Shown here in pieces: positions 9,622-17,220 of a DNA stretch of 64,000 bases. Each line of letters starts with the position of its first letter. Position 1 is the stretch's first letter. The notes below the pieces were generated by a model that did no database searches, was not told the DNA's origin, and saw only the letters and a program-made list of their open reading frames with translations. The stretch spans positions 62,001 to 126,000 of the forward strand of contig NZ_QDAH01000010.1 in the NCBI RefSeq assembly GCF_003075415.1, read 5' to 3'. The stretch is from Microvirga sp. KLBC 81 (GTDB lineage: Bacteria; Pseudomonadota; Alphaproteobacteria; Rhizobiales; Beijerinckiaceae). The translations under genes were made by a program, and so were the position numbers.

Positions 9622-9713
9622 GGGAAACGGTGATGTTTGACGTCCCGTCTCGGCTGTGGGGGGCGATATACCCACAAGTGGGCATATGCGCAAGTCATGA
9701 TGAGCAACCTTTT

Positions 9714-10070
9714 TTAGGCTGCCATCATTTTATCGACTTCACTCACCAGATCACGCAGGTGGAAGGGCTTGGAAAGCACCTTCGCATCCTTCGGAGCCTG
9801 GGAATCCGGGTTCAGGGCCACGGCGGCGAAGCCGGTGATGAACATGACCTTGATGTCCGGGTCGAGCTCGGTGGCCCGACGGGCCAGCTCGATACCGTCC
9901 ATCTCCGGCATGACGATGTCCGTCAGGAGAAGTTCGAACGGCTCCTCGCGCAGGCGGTTATAGGCGGAAAGGCCGTTGTCGAACGGGGCCACCTCGTAGC
10001 CTGCGTTCTCCAGCGCCTTCACCAGAAAGCGCCGCATGTCGTTGTCGTCTTCGGCGAGAAGAATCTTCAT
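9714..10070 (-). CDS. cpdR: Cell-cycle response regulator CpdR
   Basis: This is a single-domain response regulator of 118 residues. In Caulobacter, unphosphorylated CpdR is the adaptor that primes ClpXP to degrade cell-cycle substrates, and the CckA-ChpT relay phosphorylates it. The receiver signature is complete: acidic pair EDD near residues 7-9, phospho-acceptor Asp51 in LLLTDIVMPEMDGIEL, the Thr in MFITGFAA, and the Lys in VLSKPFHL. Near identity with CpdR appears along FDNGLSAYNRLREEPFELLLTD and FAAVALNPDSQAPKDAKVL. It ends in Ala117-Ala118, the dipeptide required for CpdR's own degradation. It is divergent from the second amidohydrolase gene. Confidence 0.94.
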   Translation of the reverse strand: MKILLAEDDNDMRRFLVKALENAGYEVAPFDNGLSAYNRLREEPFELLLTDIVMPEMDGIELARRATELDPDIKVMFITGFAAVALNPDSQAPKDAKVLSKPFHLRDLVSEVDKMMAA

Positions 10071-10161
10071 CGGCTGCCAAGCCCCGAATCGTGGCGAATG
10101 AATCTCACGCCTTCATGACGCCGGACGGGTAAATAACCCGTGAAGGAACGACGCAGCACCC

Positions 10162-10178
10162 CCACGATATTGTCGTGG
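10162..10178. promoter_or_regulatory. Small inverted repeat between cpdR and amidohydrolase genes
   Basis: CCACGA and TCGTGG are separated by five bases (10162-10178), in the 172-base divergent intergenic region between cpdR and the hutG-like gene. It is a possible operator. The evidence is symmetry and position only. Confidence 0.25.
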
Positions 10179-10242
10179 ACAGGCGGCGCGGCTGCCTTAC
10201 ACTATCGAGAAACGCCATTTCTCTTCAAGAATAGCCATTTTC

Positions 10243-11133
10243 ATGCGGCCAGCCATCGTCGACGAGTTCGATCCCCCCTTTGTCCTCAGCGAGCCCGCGG
10301 CACAGACGATTCCCTTCGTCTTCAACGCCCCCCATGCCGGAGCCGTCTACCCAGCCTCCTTCCTGACCGCGTCCCGCCTCGACGCCGTGGCCCTGCGCCG
10401 GTCGGAGGACGCCTATGTGGACGAGCTTTTTGCCTCTGTCCCTGAGCTGGGCGCACCGCTCATGGCCGCCCGTTTTCCTCGGGCCTATCTCGACCTCAAC
10501 CGGGAGCCCTACGAGCTCGATTCCCGCATGTTCGACGGAAGGCTGCCGCCTTTTGTCAACACCCGTTCCATGCGGGTGGCGGGGGGCTTGGGGACCATTC
10601 CCCGGATCGTCGCCGACGGGCAGGAGATCTACCACTCGCGCTTGCCTGTGGATGAGGCCCTGCACAGGATCGAATGGCTCTACAAGCCCTATCACCGGGC
10701 TTTGCGCCAGCTCGTGCGCCGCACGGCGGACCTGTTCGGCCACGCCATCCTGATCGACTGCCACTCCATGCCATCCTCCAGCGTGAGCCGGGACGACGGG
10801 CTGAAGGCCGATATCGTTCTCGGCGACCGCTACGGCACCTCCTGCGCCAGCCTCCTGATCGATCTCGTGGAAGCAGCCCTCAGGGGGCGCGGCTATACGG
10901 TGGTGCGCAACAAGCCCTATGCAGGCGGCTTCATCACCGAGCATTACGGAGAGCCGGCCTTAGGCCGGCATGCGCTGCAGGTGGAGATCAACCGGGCGCT
11001 CTACATGGACGAGCGAAGCATGGGGAAGAGGCCTGGCTTCGCAACCCTGGCGGATGATCTATCCCAAGCCTTTCTCCAGGTTATTGCGGATCTCGAGGGA
11101 GAGCTGACGACCCGGCCTATCGCGGCGGAATAG
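10243..11133 (+). CDS. N-formylglutamate amidohydrolase (copy 2)
   Basis: This 296-residue protein is the second PF05013 member in the window and looks more like the classical HutG-type deformylase. It would hydrolyse N-formyl-L-glutamate to glutamate and formate. The visible motifs are VFNAPHAGAVYPASF (first metal ligand), RRSEDAYVDELF, RFPRAYLDLNREPYELD, ILIDCHSMP (metal-ligand His), FITEHYGEP and HALQVEINRALYMDE. No hutH, hutU or hutI is nearby, so a role in histidine breakdown cannot be confirmed. The gene faces a minus-strand small RNA and its terminator just downstream. Confidence 0.88.
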   Translation: MRPAIVDEFDPPFVLSEPAAQTIPFVFNAPHAGAVYPASFLTASRLDAVALRRSEDAYVDELFASVPELGAPLMAARFPRAYLDLNREPYELDSRMFDGRLPPFVNTRSMRVAGGLGTIPRIVADGQEIYHSRLPVDEALHRIEWLYKPYHRALRQLVRRTADLFGHAILIDCHSMPSSSVSRDDGLKADIVLGDRYGTSCASLLIDLVEAALRGRGYTVVRNKPYAGGFITEHYGEPALGRHALQVEINRALYMDERSMGKRPGFATLADDLSQAFLQVIADLEGELTTRPIAAE

Positions 11134-11150
11134 CTTCAACCTAAGTCCAG

Positions 11151-11240
11151 AAAAGAAAAAAGGCCGCTTAAAGCGGCCCGAAGTTTAGGGAGGAAACGCC
11201 CAAGAAGGGCTACGACAAGGCGACGCCATCGCCATATCGC
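11151..11240 (-). ncRNA. Probable trans-acting small RNA, alpha-r8 / MmgR-like
   Basis: On the minus strand there is a full transcription unit of about 90 bases with no open frame. The promoter has a -35 CTTGAT (11271-11276), an 18-base spacer and a -10 CAATAT (11247-11252). A first stem lies at 11219-11233 (GGCGA/TCGCC), a second at 11198-11210 (GCCC-TTCTT-GGGC). The single-stranded TTTCCTCCCT follows at 11187-11196. A terminator stem at 11162-11178 (GGCCGCTTT/AAGCGGCC) leads into T6-C-T4. From memory, TTTCCTCCCT is the near-invariant decamer of the alpha-r8 family, whose Sinorhizobium member MmgR limits polyhydroxybutyrate granules. The decamer is complementary to Shine-Dalgarno sequences. 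The terminator may also end the MFS gene transcript. Confidence 0.75.
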
Positions 11241-11293
11241 ACTGCAATATTGGCTTCGCGCCGCACAAAAATCAAGTGGGAATTCCAGTTTTG

Positions 11294-12553
11294 CTATGCT
11301 TTAGGCGCATATCTGCTCGGATGCGGATCAATTGCGTTGAAGTAAAAGAACAGGCTCAGAAGCAGCCAGCTACCCAGGGCTGCAAAAACAAGCCGATACC
11401 CTTCAGGCGAGTAGGCACCTGTGTCCGAGCGTCCCATGAGGTCGATCAGGACGCCTGTGATGCTCTGGGAGAGAAAGGCGCCGCCCATGGTGCCGATGTT
11501 CATGAGCGTGATACCCCGCCCGGTCAGATGCGATGGGAACAGGGATTTCCCATGTGAGGTCAGGATGGGCGTGTAAGACACGCTCAAGCCGAAAAGGACG
11601 AACCAGACCGAGACCAGGGTGAGATCGAGCGGCACGAAGACCAAGATCGCCATCATCAGCACCGCCGTCGCGCCGCCGAGGAAAACGGGCCTCCTGTAGC
11701 TGCCCCAAAACCGGTCCATTGCGCCCCACAGCAGCATGCCGGCGATCTGTGCGCCCGCCCCGAAGAGCAGGATGCGCCCGCGCGTGGGAAGGTCCGCCCC
11801 ATGAACATCGGTCAGCCATGGCCCGCCCCAGAGGCCGACAATGGAGACGAAGCAGGAATAGGTGGTCAGGTGCATGAAGAAGACCGACCGGAAGGACGGC
11901 ACCTTCGCGGCAGCGGCGACACCTCGGAAGGCCTCGGCCCAGCTCTCCCGCCCGTTGGTGGTGTCGGCATCCTTCGGTACGGCGAAGACGATCACAAGGG
12001 CCAAGACCACCGTCATTGCCGCCACGACGAGAAACGAGCCGCGCCAGCCGATTGCGGCCGCCGAGGCCGCCAATGGCGCGGTGGCGGCGAGCGTCCCGAG
12101 ATTGGCACCACCCATCTGGATGCTGGTGAGGCTCGCAAAGCGCTGCGGCGGGAAGCGCCGCGCATAGATCACGAGCGGCGCCATGAAGAAGGTGGAGCAG
12201 CCAAGCCCAATCAGAGCCCGGGAAACGATCAGCAGCGAGGCCGAGGGGGCGAGCGCAAAGAGAACTGTTCCGACGACTGCGATGACAGCCGTGGCGAGCA
12301 TGATGCGCTTTGGGCCGTAGCGGTCGATGAGAATGCCGATCGGGATCTGAACCGCCGCAAAGGTGAAGAAGAAGGCGCTCGACAGAAGGCCGGTCTGGGT
12401 CGCGGAGAGCGACAGCTCGCGGGCCAGATCGTTGGCAATGACGCCGACGGAATTGCGCAGGAATTGACTCACCGCGTAGATCGCCACCAGCGAGGCAATG
12501 AGAAACACGGCGGTTTCCGAGCGGGCGGGGGCAACCTTGGCTGCAGAATCCAT
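11294..12553 (-). CDS. MFS transporter
   Basis: This is an inner-membrane major facilitator superfamily carrier, 419 residues with about twelve hydrophobic segments. The loop between segments 2 and 3 reads GILIDRYGPKRIMLATA, the diagnostic MFS motif A (G-x3-D-R-x-G-x-R/K). The second half repeats this as GAMDRFWGSYRRPVFLGG. Segment 1 follows ETAVFLIASLVAIYAVSQFLRNSVGVI, which is like nitrate/sialate-type and other anion MFS carriers, but the substrate is not determinable. The ATG at 12553 has an AAGGA site upstream. A family-1 repeat stands 35 bases before the start. Confidence 0.88.
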   Translation of the reverse strand: MDSAAKVAPARSETAVFLIASLVAIYAVSQFLRNSVGVIANDLARELSLSATQTGLLSSAFFFTFAAVQIPIGILIDRYGPKRIMLATAVIAVVGTVLFALAPSASLLIVSRALIGLGCSTFFMAPLVIYARRFPPQRFASLTSIQMGGANLGTLAATAPLAASAAAIGWRGSFLVVAAMTVVLALVIVFAVPKDADTTNGRESWAEAFRGVAAAAKVPSFRSVFFMHLTTYSCFVSIVGLWGGPWLTDVHGADLPTRGRILLFGAGAQIAGMLLWGAMDRFWGSYRRPVFLGGATAVLMMAILVFVPLDLTLVSVWFVLFGLSVSYTPILTSHGKSLFPSHLTGRGITLMNIGTMGGAFLSQSITGVLIDLMGRSDTGAYSPEGYRLVFAALGSWLLLSLFFYFNAIDPHPSRYAPKA

Positions 12554-12587
12554 GGGCGTCTTGTCCTTATCCTGTCGCTGCTCCGTT

Positions 12588-12698
12588 GCGCATCGTGCGG
12601 AAAAGTGGCTCCGGTTTTACGCGCAAAACGATGCGCTGTTTAAGACAGGAGCATCGGATCGATCCCAAAAGTGCATTCCACTTTTGGGTCCGATGCTC
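12588..12698. repeat. Family-1 dispersed repeat, units A and B
   Basis: Unit A (GCGCATCGTGCGG ... CGATGCGC) is followed by unit B (GAGCATCGGATCGATCCC ... GGGTCCGATGCTC). It is intergenic between divergent MFS and hisN genes. Confidence 0.88.
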
Positions 12699-12779
12699 TT
12701 GCCGCGCGCAAAACGCTTGATAAAAGCGGAACGACAACAGGCCAAGGCCAGCCAATACGATTGAAGAGGAAATCCGGGC

Positions 12780-13562
12780 ATGGGGCTCATCGACTTCACG
12801 CATTTCGTCAACGAGCTCGCCACCTCGTCCGGCCAGGCGATCATGCCGTTCTTCCGTACGGCCATCGCGTCGGAGGACAAGTCCCGCGGCGGCGCCTTCG
12901 ATCCGGTGACGGAAGCGGACCGGGCGAGCGAAGCCACCATGCGCCATCTCATCAAGCGCAACTTCCCCACCCATGGCATCATCGGCGAGGAGTTCGGGTC
13001 CGAGAACGCGGATGCCGATTATGTGTGGGTGCTCGACCCCATCGACGGCACGCGCGCCTTCATCTCGGGCCTTCCCACCTGGGGCACGCTGATCGGCCTC
13101 ACCTACAAGGGCCGGCCGGTCTTCGGCATGATGCACCAGCCCTTCACGGGCGAGCGCTTCTTCGGCGATGGCGGCAGCGCCACCTATCGCGGCCCCGGCG
13201 GCGAGCGCAAGCTCATGACGCGCCGTTGCGCCTCGCTCAAAGACTCCGTGATCTCCACCACAAGCCCCCGCCTTTTCGCCGGCGAGGAGCTGCGCGCCTA
13301 TGACCGCGTGGAGAGCGTGGCGCGCCTCGCCCGCTATGGCTGCGATTGCTATGCCTATTGCATGCTCGCCGCCGGCCACATCGATCTCGTCGTGGAATCG
13401 GGCCTCAAACCCTACGACATCGCCGCGCTGGTTCCGATTATCGAGGGCGCGGGCGGTATTGTCACCACCTGGGACGGCGGCTCAGCCGCCAATGGCGGGC
13501 GCATCGTCGCGGCGGGCGACCGCCGTGTCCACGCGGCTGCCGTCGAGCTGCTCAGCCGATAA
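12780..13562 (+). CDS. hisN: Histidinol-phosphatase, inositol-monophosphatase type
   Basis: This enzyme dephosphorylates histidinol phosphate in histidine synthesis in bacteria that lack the PHP or HAD type. The 260 residues belong to the lithium-sensitive magnesium-dependent phosphatase superfamily. Metal ligands are visible: Glu70-Glu71 in IIGEEFG, Asp86 and Asp89 in VLDPIDGTRAFISGLPTWG (motif A), and the Asp of LKPYDIAALVPIIEGAGG (motif B). The region DPVTEADRASE is typical. A broader inositol-phosphatase activity is possible. Its 3' end is overlapped antisense by the C-terminal extension of the next gene. Confidence 0.9.
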   Translation: MGLIDFTHFVNELATSSGQAIMPFFRTAIASEDKSRGGAFDPVTEADRASEATMRHLIKRNFPTHGIIGEEFGSENADADYVWVLDPIDGTRAFISGLPTWGTLIGLTYKGRPVFGMMHQPFTGERFFGDGGSATYRGPGGERKLMTRRCASLKDSVISTTSPRLFAGEELRAYDRVESVARLARYGCDCYAYCMLAAGHIDLVVESGLKPYDIAALVPIIEGAGGIVTTWDGGSAANGGRIVAAGDRRVHAAAVELLSR

Positions 13563-14690
13563 GCCTCGAGCATCGGATCCAGAAGTGGATTCCACTTCTC
13601 GGGTCGATCCGATGCTCCCTTTCTCAGTCGGCGCATCGTTGGGCGCGGAACCGGAGGGCCGCGCTAGCGAATAACGGGGCCACTTTTCCGCACGATGCGC
13701 CAGAGCTCCCAGGTCGGCCTTCGGCTCGAACACCGGATCGGGCGTTCCGGGAATGAAGGCGTCGAATGCGGCCCAGAACTGCTCACGGATCTCGTCGCGC
13801 TCCATGAGGATCTCGTGCCGTGCGCCAGGGATCACGATGGCGTGCCCCGCCTTGAGGCGCGCTGCGAAACGCTCCGTCGCAGGCGTCGCGCAAACCGGGT
13901 CTTCGCCGGCCGCGATGATGAGCGTAGGCAGGCGGATCTTCAGCGCATAGTTCGGCGCGGTGAAGCACTTCATGAAGCGGAAAGCGGAATCGATCCACGC
14001 CACTGTCGGTGCCCCGATGGCGCCGGGCCCGATAGCGGTCGCGGCATTGGCATTGCGAGAGTAGCGCACCGGATCGCTCGTGAGGCGATTGCCCTTGAAC
14101 GGCATGGTGGAGATCGATGTTTCGCCGCCGCCGGGAACGAACATCTCGCCGAGCCCGAGGAATCGCAAGACCAATGCAAGGAAGGCCGCGGAGCGCGTGT
14201 TTTTGACGATGGTGAGGGCGATCATCGGTGTCGTGGTCACGAGCCGGCGGAAGGGGAGCCAGCCCTCATAGGCCTCATTGAGCGCAATGGCCCCTCCCAT
14301 GGAATGCGCGAGCGCGAAATGGGGCTGGGGCATATGGGGCATCAGGATCTGATCGCGTACGGCCTCGAGGTCGAGCCGGTAATCGGCGAAGCGCCGTACA
14401 TGGCCTTTGCGGGGTTTCTTTACCTGACGGCCCGAGAGCCCCTGCCCGCGCCAGTCGAACGTCACCACCGCAAAACCACGCTTGAGAAGATCGCTCACCG
14501 TCTCGAAATATTTCTCGATGAACTCCGCCCTGCCCTGCAGGATGCAAACCGTGCCCTTGGGCTGGTCTGTTTCGGCCATCCAATAGGCAACACGCAAGGC
14601 GATGCCGTCGGCGGTGGTGATGCTGGTGAGCACCGGCTCGCCGGGCACAGGGTTATCAGGAGTGGGGAAGAATTCCACGGCAGGTCTCAT
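13482..14690 (-). CDS. Lysophospholipase-like alpha/beta hydrolase with repeat-derived tail
   Basis: This is a serine hydrolase of the PldB / monoacylglycerol-lipase group. Core features are VCILQGRAEFIEKYFE (oxyanion strand), FDWRGQGLSGR, the nucleophile elbow LAHSMGG (Ser130), AGEDPVCA (Asp264) and PGARHEIL (His292). The family domain ends near residue 328. Then residues about 330-374 (HRAEKWPRYS and following) are translated from a family-1 repeat, and the last part runs antisense into hisN, overlapping its final 81 bases. The natural stop has therefore been lost or displaced. I chose the ATG at 14690; an upstream frame to 14771 lacks support. Confidence 0.83.
   Translation of the reverse strand: MRPAVEFFPTPDNPVPGEPVLTSITTADGIALRVAYWMAETDQPKGTVCILQGRAEFIEKYFETVSDLLKRGFAVVTFDWRGQGLSGRQVKKPRKGHVRRFADYRLDLEAVRDQILMPHMPQPHFALAHSMGGAIALNEAYEGWLPFRRLVTTTPMIALTIVKNTRSAAFLALVLRFLGLGEMFVPGGGETSISTMPFKGNRLTSDPVRYSRNANAATAIGPGAIGAPTVAWIDSAFRFMKCFTAPNYALKIRLPTLIIAAGEDPVCATPATERFAARLKAGHAIVIPGARHEILMERDEIREQFWAAFDAFIPGTPDPVFEPKADLGALAHRAEKWPRYSLARPSGSAPNDAPTEKGSIGSTREVESTSGSDARGLSAEQLDGSRVDTAVARRDDAPAIGG
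13568..13701. repeat. Family-1 dispersed repeat, units B and A (reverse order)
   Basis: Unit B (GAGCATCGGATCC ... GGATCCGATGCTC) comes first and unit A (GCGCATCGTTGG ... CACGATGCGCC) second. Its minus-strand translation forms the tail of the adjacent hydrolase. Confidence 0.88.
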
Positions 14691-14742
14691 GGCAAGGCTG
14701 TTACCTTCTTTATAGGGCGCTTTCCCCTCACAAGGCGAGCCT

Positions 14743-14771
14743 CTTGAACGCAATCCTATCCATTCCCACAT
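14743..14771 (+). promoter_or_regulatory. Possible RpoH heat-shock promoter of hsp20
   Basis: CTTGAA (14743-14748), a 16-base gap and CCCACAT (14765-14771) resemble a sigma-32 promoter (-35 CTTGAA, -10 CCCAT-like). It is placed just before the ROSE leader. The -10 match is partial. Confidence 0.45.
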
Positions 14772-14777
14772 GGAAGT

Positions 14778-14869
14778 CGTGGCGGCCCGATGGCGTCACG
14801 AGACTCGGATCCAGCCTTGTGAAGGTGGATCTTCAACAAATGCATGTTGCTTCTGATGGAGGATATGCC
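14778..14869 (+). promoter_or_regulatory. ROSE-type RNA thermometer upstream of hsp20
   Basis: The hsp20 leader holds a hairpin at 14808-14831 (GATCCA, one bulged G, CCTT, GTG loop, AAGG, TGGATC). A final hairpin lies at 14842-14868. In that one GCAT pairs with ATGC, and TTGCTTC (14847-14853) faces GGAGGAT (14858-14864). This places a G opposite a G and a U opposite a U, exactly the conserved UUGCU-versus-AGGA arrangement of ROSE elements. The ribosome site GGAGG is therefore hidden at low temperature and should melt on heat shock. Known ROSE elements precede small heat-shock genes in rhizobia. Confidence 0.85.
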
Positions 14870-15328
14870 ATGCGACAGTTCGATCTTGCTCCCCTGTATC
14901 GCAACACGGTCGGTTTCGACCGCCTGTTCTCAATGCTCGACCAGATGGTTGGCGTCGACGCGGCTCCGAGCTACCCGCCCTACAACATCGAGCGCACCGG
15001 CGAGAATGCCTATCGCATCTCGATCGCGGTTGCCGGCTTTACCGACAAGGACCTCACCATCGAGGTGAAGGAAAACACCCTCTCCGTGCGCGGCGATCGC
15101 AAGCCCAACGAAGAGCGCAAGGCTGCCGTGCTCCATCAGGGCATCGCGGCGCGCAGCTTCGACCGGCGCTTCCAGCTGGCCGACGGCGTCCAGGTGACGG
15201 GTGCGGCCCTCGAGAATGGTCTGCTTCACGTCGATCTAGTGCGCGAGACGCCCGAGACCAAGAAGCCGAAGCTCATCCCGATTTCCTCCAACGGCGCCCA
15301 GGCCGTTGAGACCAAGCAGGCCGCGTAA
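14870..15328 (+). CDS. Small heat-shock protein Hsp20 (IbpA-like)
   Basis: This is an ATP-independent holdase chaperone of 152 residues. An N-terminal arm begins RQFDLAPLYRNTVGFDRLFSM. The alpha-crystallin domain covers about residues 35-130, with YNIERTGENAYRISIAVAGF, DLTIEVKENTLSVRGDR and GLLHVDL (the usual G-x-L box). A C-terminal IPI motif (PKLIPIS) docks neighbouring subunits. I chose the ATG at 14870 because GGAGG stands just before it and because the preceding bases form a ROSE thermometer. A longer frame from 14744 would translate the thermometer and is rejected. Confidence 0.93.
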   Translation: MRQFDLAPLYRNTVGFDRLFSMLDQMVGVDAAPSYPPYNIERTGENAYRISIAVAGFTDKDLTIEVKENTLSVRGDRKPNEERKAAVLHQGIAARSFDRRFQLADGVQVTGAALENGLLHVDLVRETPETKKPKLIPISSNGAQAVETKQAA

Positions 15329-15350
15329 CGCGCTTTTTCAAGAACACTGA

Positions 15351-15457
15351 CCTCATCCTGAGGAGCAGACGAAGTCTGCGTCTCGAAGGAGAGTCCAGTG
15401 CATTGTGAAGATGCCTCGCCCTTCGAGACGAACCTGATGGTCCTCCTCAGGATGAGG
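15351..15457. repeat. Family-2 dispersed repeat
   Basis: Outer arms CCTCATCCTGAGGAG and CTCCTCAGGATGAGG surround an inner CAGACGAAGTCTGCGTCTCGAAGG / CCCTTCGAGACG pair. It lies 22 bases after the hsp20 stop. Confidence 0.85.
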
Positions 15458-15512
15458 CCTCAAGACGCTACGCGCCTCAGGGTGAGGCTGCGTTAAGCGG
15501 AAGAACTTGAAA

Positions 15513-15557
15513 CAAAAAGAGCGCCCCGGTTGGCCCGGGGCGCTTTTCTTGTTTTGA
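15513..15557 (+). terminator. Intrinsic terminator between hsp20 and ltaE
   Basis: A GC-rich stem, GCGCCCCGG paired with CCGGGGCGC, is followed by TTTTCTTGTTTT on the plus strand and preceded by an A-rich tract, so it can work in both directions. With the repeat at 15351-15457 it fills most of the 329-base gap. I see nothing further in 15558-15657. Confidence 0.85.
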
Positions 15558-15657
15558 AACCTGGTCCTGAATGTCCCGCCGGGGCTGGAGATGGACCCCG
15601 TTGGTAAGGTCTCGTGGGCCACACATTGCGGGCGAATGCGGCAGGGTTAGGGCAATG

Positions 15658-16734
15658 TCACTCCGCCGCCTGCCGGGAGGCCACCGAGCGGGCGACGTCG
15701 AGCACCTTTTGCACGTCCTGTTCCTGCGTCGCAAAGGAGAGCACGAGTCGGATCAGCGCCTCGCCCGATCCGACACTTTCGCCCGCAGGCAGGCTCAGCT
15801 CCGTCCAGGGATGGTAGAGCACGCCCGCATCCCTCAAGGCCTTGTCCATGGCAGCGGGAATGATGGGGAAGACCTCATTGGCCTGCGTCTCCCAGGCGAG
15901 GCGCACACCGGGAAGCTGGGTGAGCCCGTCCGAGAGGAGCTTTGCCAGCCTGTTGGCGTGGCGGGCATTGGCGTACCAGTGATCCTCCGCGAAGTAGCCT
16001 TCGAACTGCGCGGAGATCAGGCGGCCCTTCGAGATGATCTGGCCGGCCCGCTTAGCCCGGTAGTCCAGCGCCTCGGCGAGTTCCGGCTTGAACACCACGA
16101 TGGCCTCGGCCATGAGGCAGCCGTTCTTGGTGCCGCCGAAGGAGAGAATGTCAACGCCCTGCTTCCAGGTCATCTCGGCAGGAGTACAGCCGAGCGACAC
16201 GAGGGCATTGGCAAAGCGCGCGCCGTCCATGTGGAAGGCAAGGCCATGCTCACGGCAGACCCCTCCCAGCGCTTTGAGCTCGTCGAGGCTATAGACAAGG
16301 CCGCATTCGGAGACTTGCGAGATCGACAAGGCCTTGGGCGGCATCTGCTTCACGGTCTTCGGCAGGCCCTTGAGATAAGCCGAGACGCCCTCGGCCGTGA
16401 GCTTTGCGCCGACGCCCGGGAGGCCTGCGAGCTTCGCCCCGTGCATGAAGAATTCCGGCGCGCCGCATTCATCGTCGATGACATGCGCCTCCTGATGGCA
16501 GACGCACAGGCCGTAGGGCGGCACGGCGGAGGAGAGCGCCAATGCATTGGCGGCGGTGCCCGTGGTGACAAAGAACACCGAGACCTCCCGCTCGAAGATC
16601 TCGTTGAAGCGCGCTTTCACCCGGTTGGTGATCTCATCGCCCCCATAGGCCGCCATGGCCCCGGCATTGGCCTCCGCCAAAGCCTGCAGAACCTGGGGGC
16701 TGGCGCCCACGATGTTGTCGCTTGCGAAATTCAT
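15658..16734 (-). CDS. ltaE: Low-specificity L-threonine aldolase
   Basis: This is a PLP-dependent enzyme cleaving L-threonine or allo-threonine to glycine and acetaldehyde. The length of 358 residues is normal. The N-terminus is FASDNIVGASPQVLQAL. VTTGTAANALAL and HQEAHVIDDECGAPEFF (His84 stacks on PLP) come next, then FHMDGARFANA (Asp170) and the Schiff-base lysine Lys203 in SFGGTKNGCL. I chose the ATG at 16734 because GAGGAG sits six bases upstream. The ATG at 16740 touches that site. The open frame continues upstream only by reading a family-1 repeat (AHRAEKW...). Confidence 0.91.
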   Translation of the reverse strand: MNFASDNIVGASPQVLQALAEANAGAMAAYGGDEITNRVKARFNEIFEREVSVFFVTTGTAANALALSSAVPPYGLCVCHQEAHVIDDECGAPEFFMHGAKLAGLPGVGAKLTAEGVSAYLKGLPKTVKQMPPKALSISQVSECGLVYSLDELKALGGVCREHGLAFHMDGARFANALVSLGCTPAEMTWKQGVDILSFGGTKNGCLMAEAIVVFKPELAEALDYRAKRAGQIISKGRLISAQFEGYFAEDHWYANARHANRLAKLLSDGLTQLPGVRLAWETQANEVFPIIPAAMDKALRDAGVLYHPWTELSLPAGESVGSGEALIRLVLSFATQEQDVQKVLDVARSVASRQAAE

Positions 16735-16747
16735 GAACATCTCCTCA

Positions 16748-16861
16748 AGCATCGGACGTGAAAAGTGGACTTGCACTTTTGGGATCCATCCGATGCTTCC
16801 TTTTGTACAAAGCGCATCGCCGGGGGCGGAAAACCGGACCCACTTTTCCGCACGATGCGCT
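16748..16861. repeat. Family-1 dispersed repeat, units B and A
   Basis: Unit B (AGCATCGGACGTG ... CCGATGCTT) comes first and unit A (AGCGCATCGCC ... GCACGATGCGC) second. It lies directly upstream of the ltaE ribosome site in the 610-base gap before gltB. Confidence 0.88.
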
Positions 16862-17015
16862 GGAGGCGCCAGCCTCCCCACGGGAACAGACATGTCAAGA
16901 TGGTTGACCCTTCGGCAAAGACTTTCGTTTGGAGCTTGGGAAGAATTGCTTTTGTTACATTCCGAGTCGGCGGCTTGTAACTTTTGTCTAAAATTTTTCT
17001 AAACCCTCTTGTGCG

Positions 17016-17220
17016 GTGCCATGAACTCTGGCACTTTGCCGGCATTAGGACAGTGATGCTGTCCCTTTTGGGGTGCCTGCACCCTTTTCCGCCCTGAGGT
17101 TTTCTTGATGCTTCGCCAGACGCGAACGAAACGAGATACCACGAAAGCCGCCCGCAAAACGTGGGCGGAACGGGCGACTCTGGGCTGAAGACAGCCCAAA
17201 GGTGCCCGCGAGGTGCGGGC
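17016..17220 (+). promoter_or_regulatory. Structured leader upstream of gltB (six hairpins)
   Basis: The gap before gltB holds six perfect short stem-loops. Three are at 17016-17034 (GTGCCA/TGGCAC), 17048-17064 (GGACAG/CTGTCC, then CTTTT) and 17071-17084 (GGGTG/CACCC, then TTTT). Three more are at 17148-17168 (CCGCCC/GGGCGG), 17181-17198 (TGGGCTG/CAGCCCA) and 17204-17220 (GCCCGC/GCGGGC). The second and third look like terminators, so transcription attenuation of gltBD is plausible. A weak promoter-like CTTGTA (about 16974) precedes it. I recognise no named riboswitch. Bases 17221-17344 show no further clear element. Confidence 0.55.

Noticed and set aside
9666-9691. Imperfect dyad between tRNA-Val and cpdR
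   Set aside because: Only about five bases pair cleanly around CCCAC/GTGGG and no family or spacing supports it.
14744-14869. N-terminal extension of Hsp20
   Set aside because: It would translate the ROSE thermometer; the GGAGG site and family length support 14870.
16735-16893. 53-residue N-terminal extension of threonine aldolase
   Set aside because: It is translated from a family-1 repeat, and a good ribosome site (GAGGAG) supports the ATG at 16734.
17021-17090. Two tiny frames in the gltB leader as attenuator peptides
   Set aside because: No ribosome site and no run of regulatory codons; noted only as a possibility in the leader finding.
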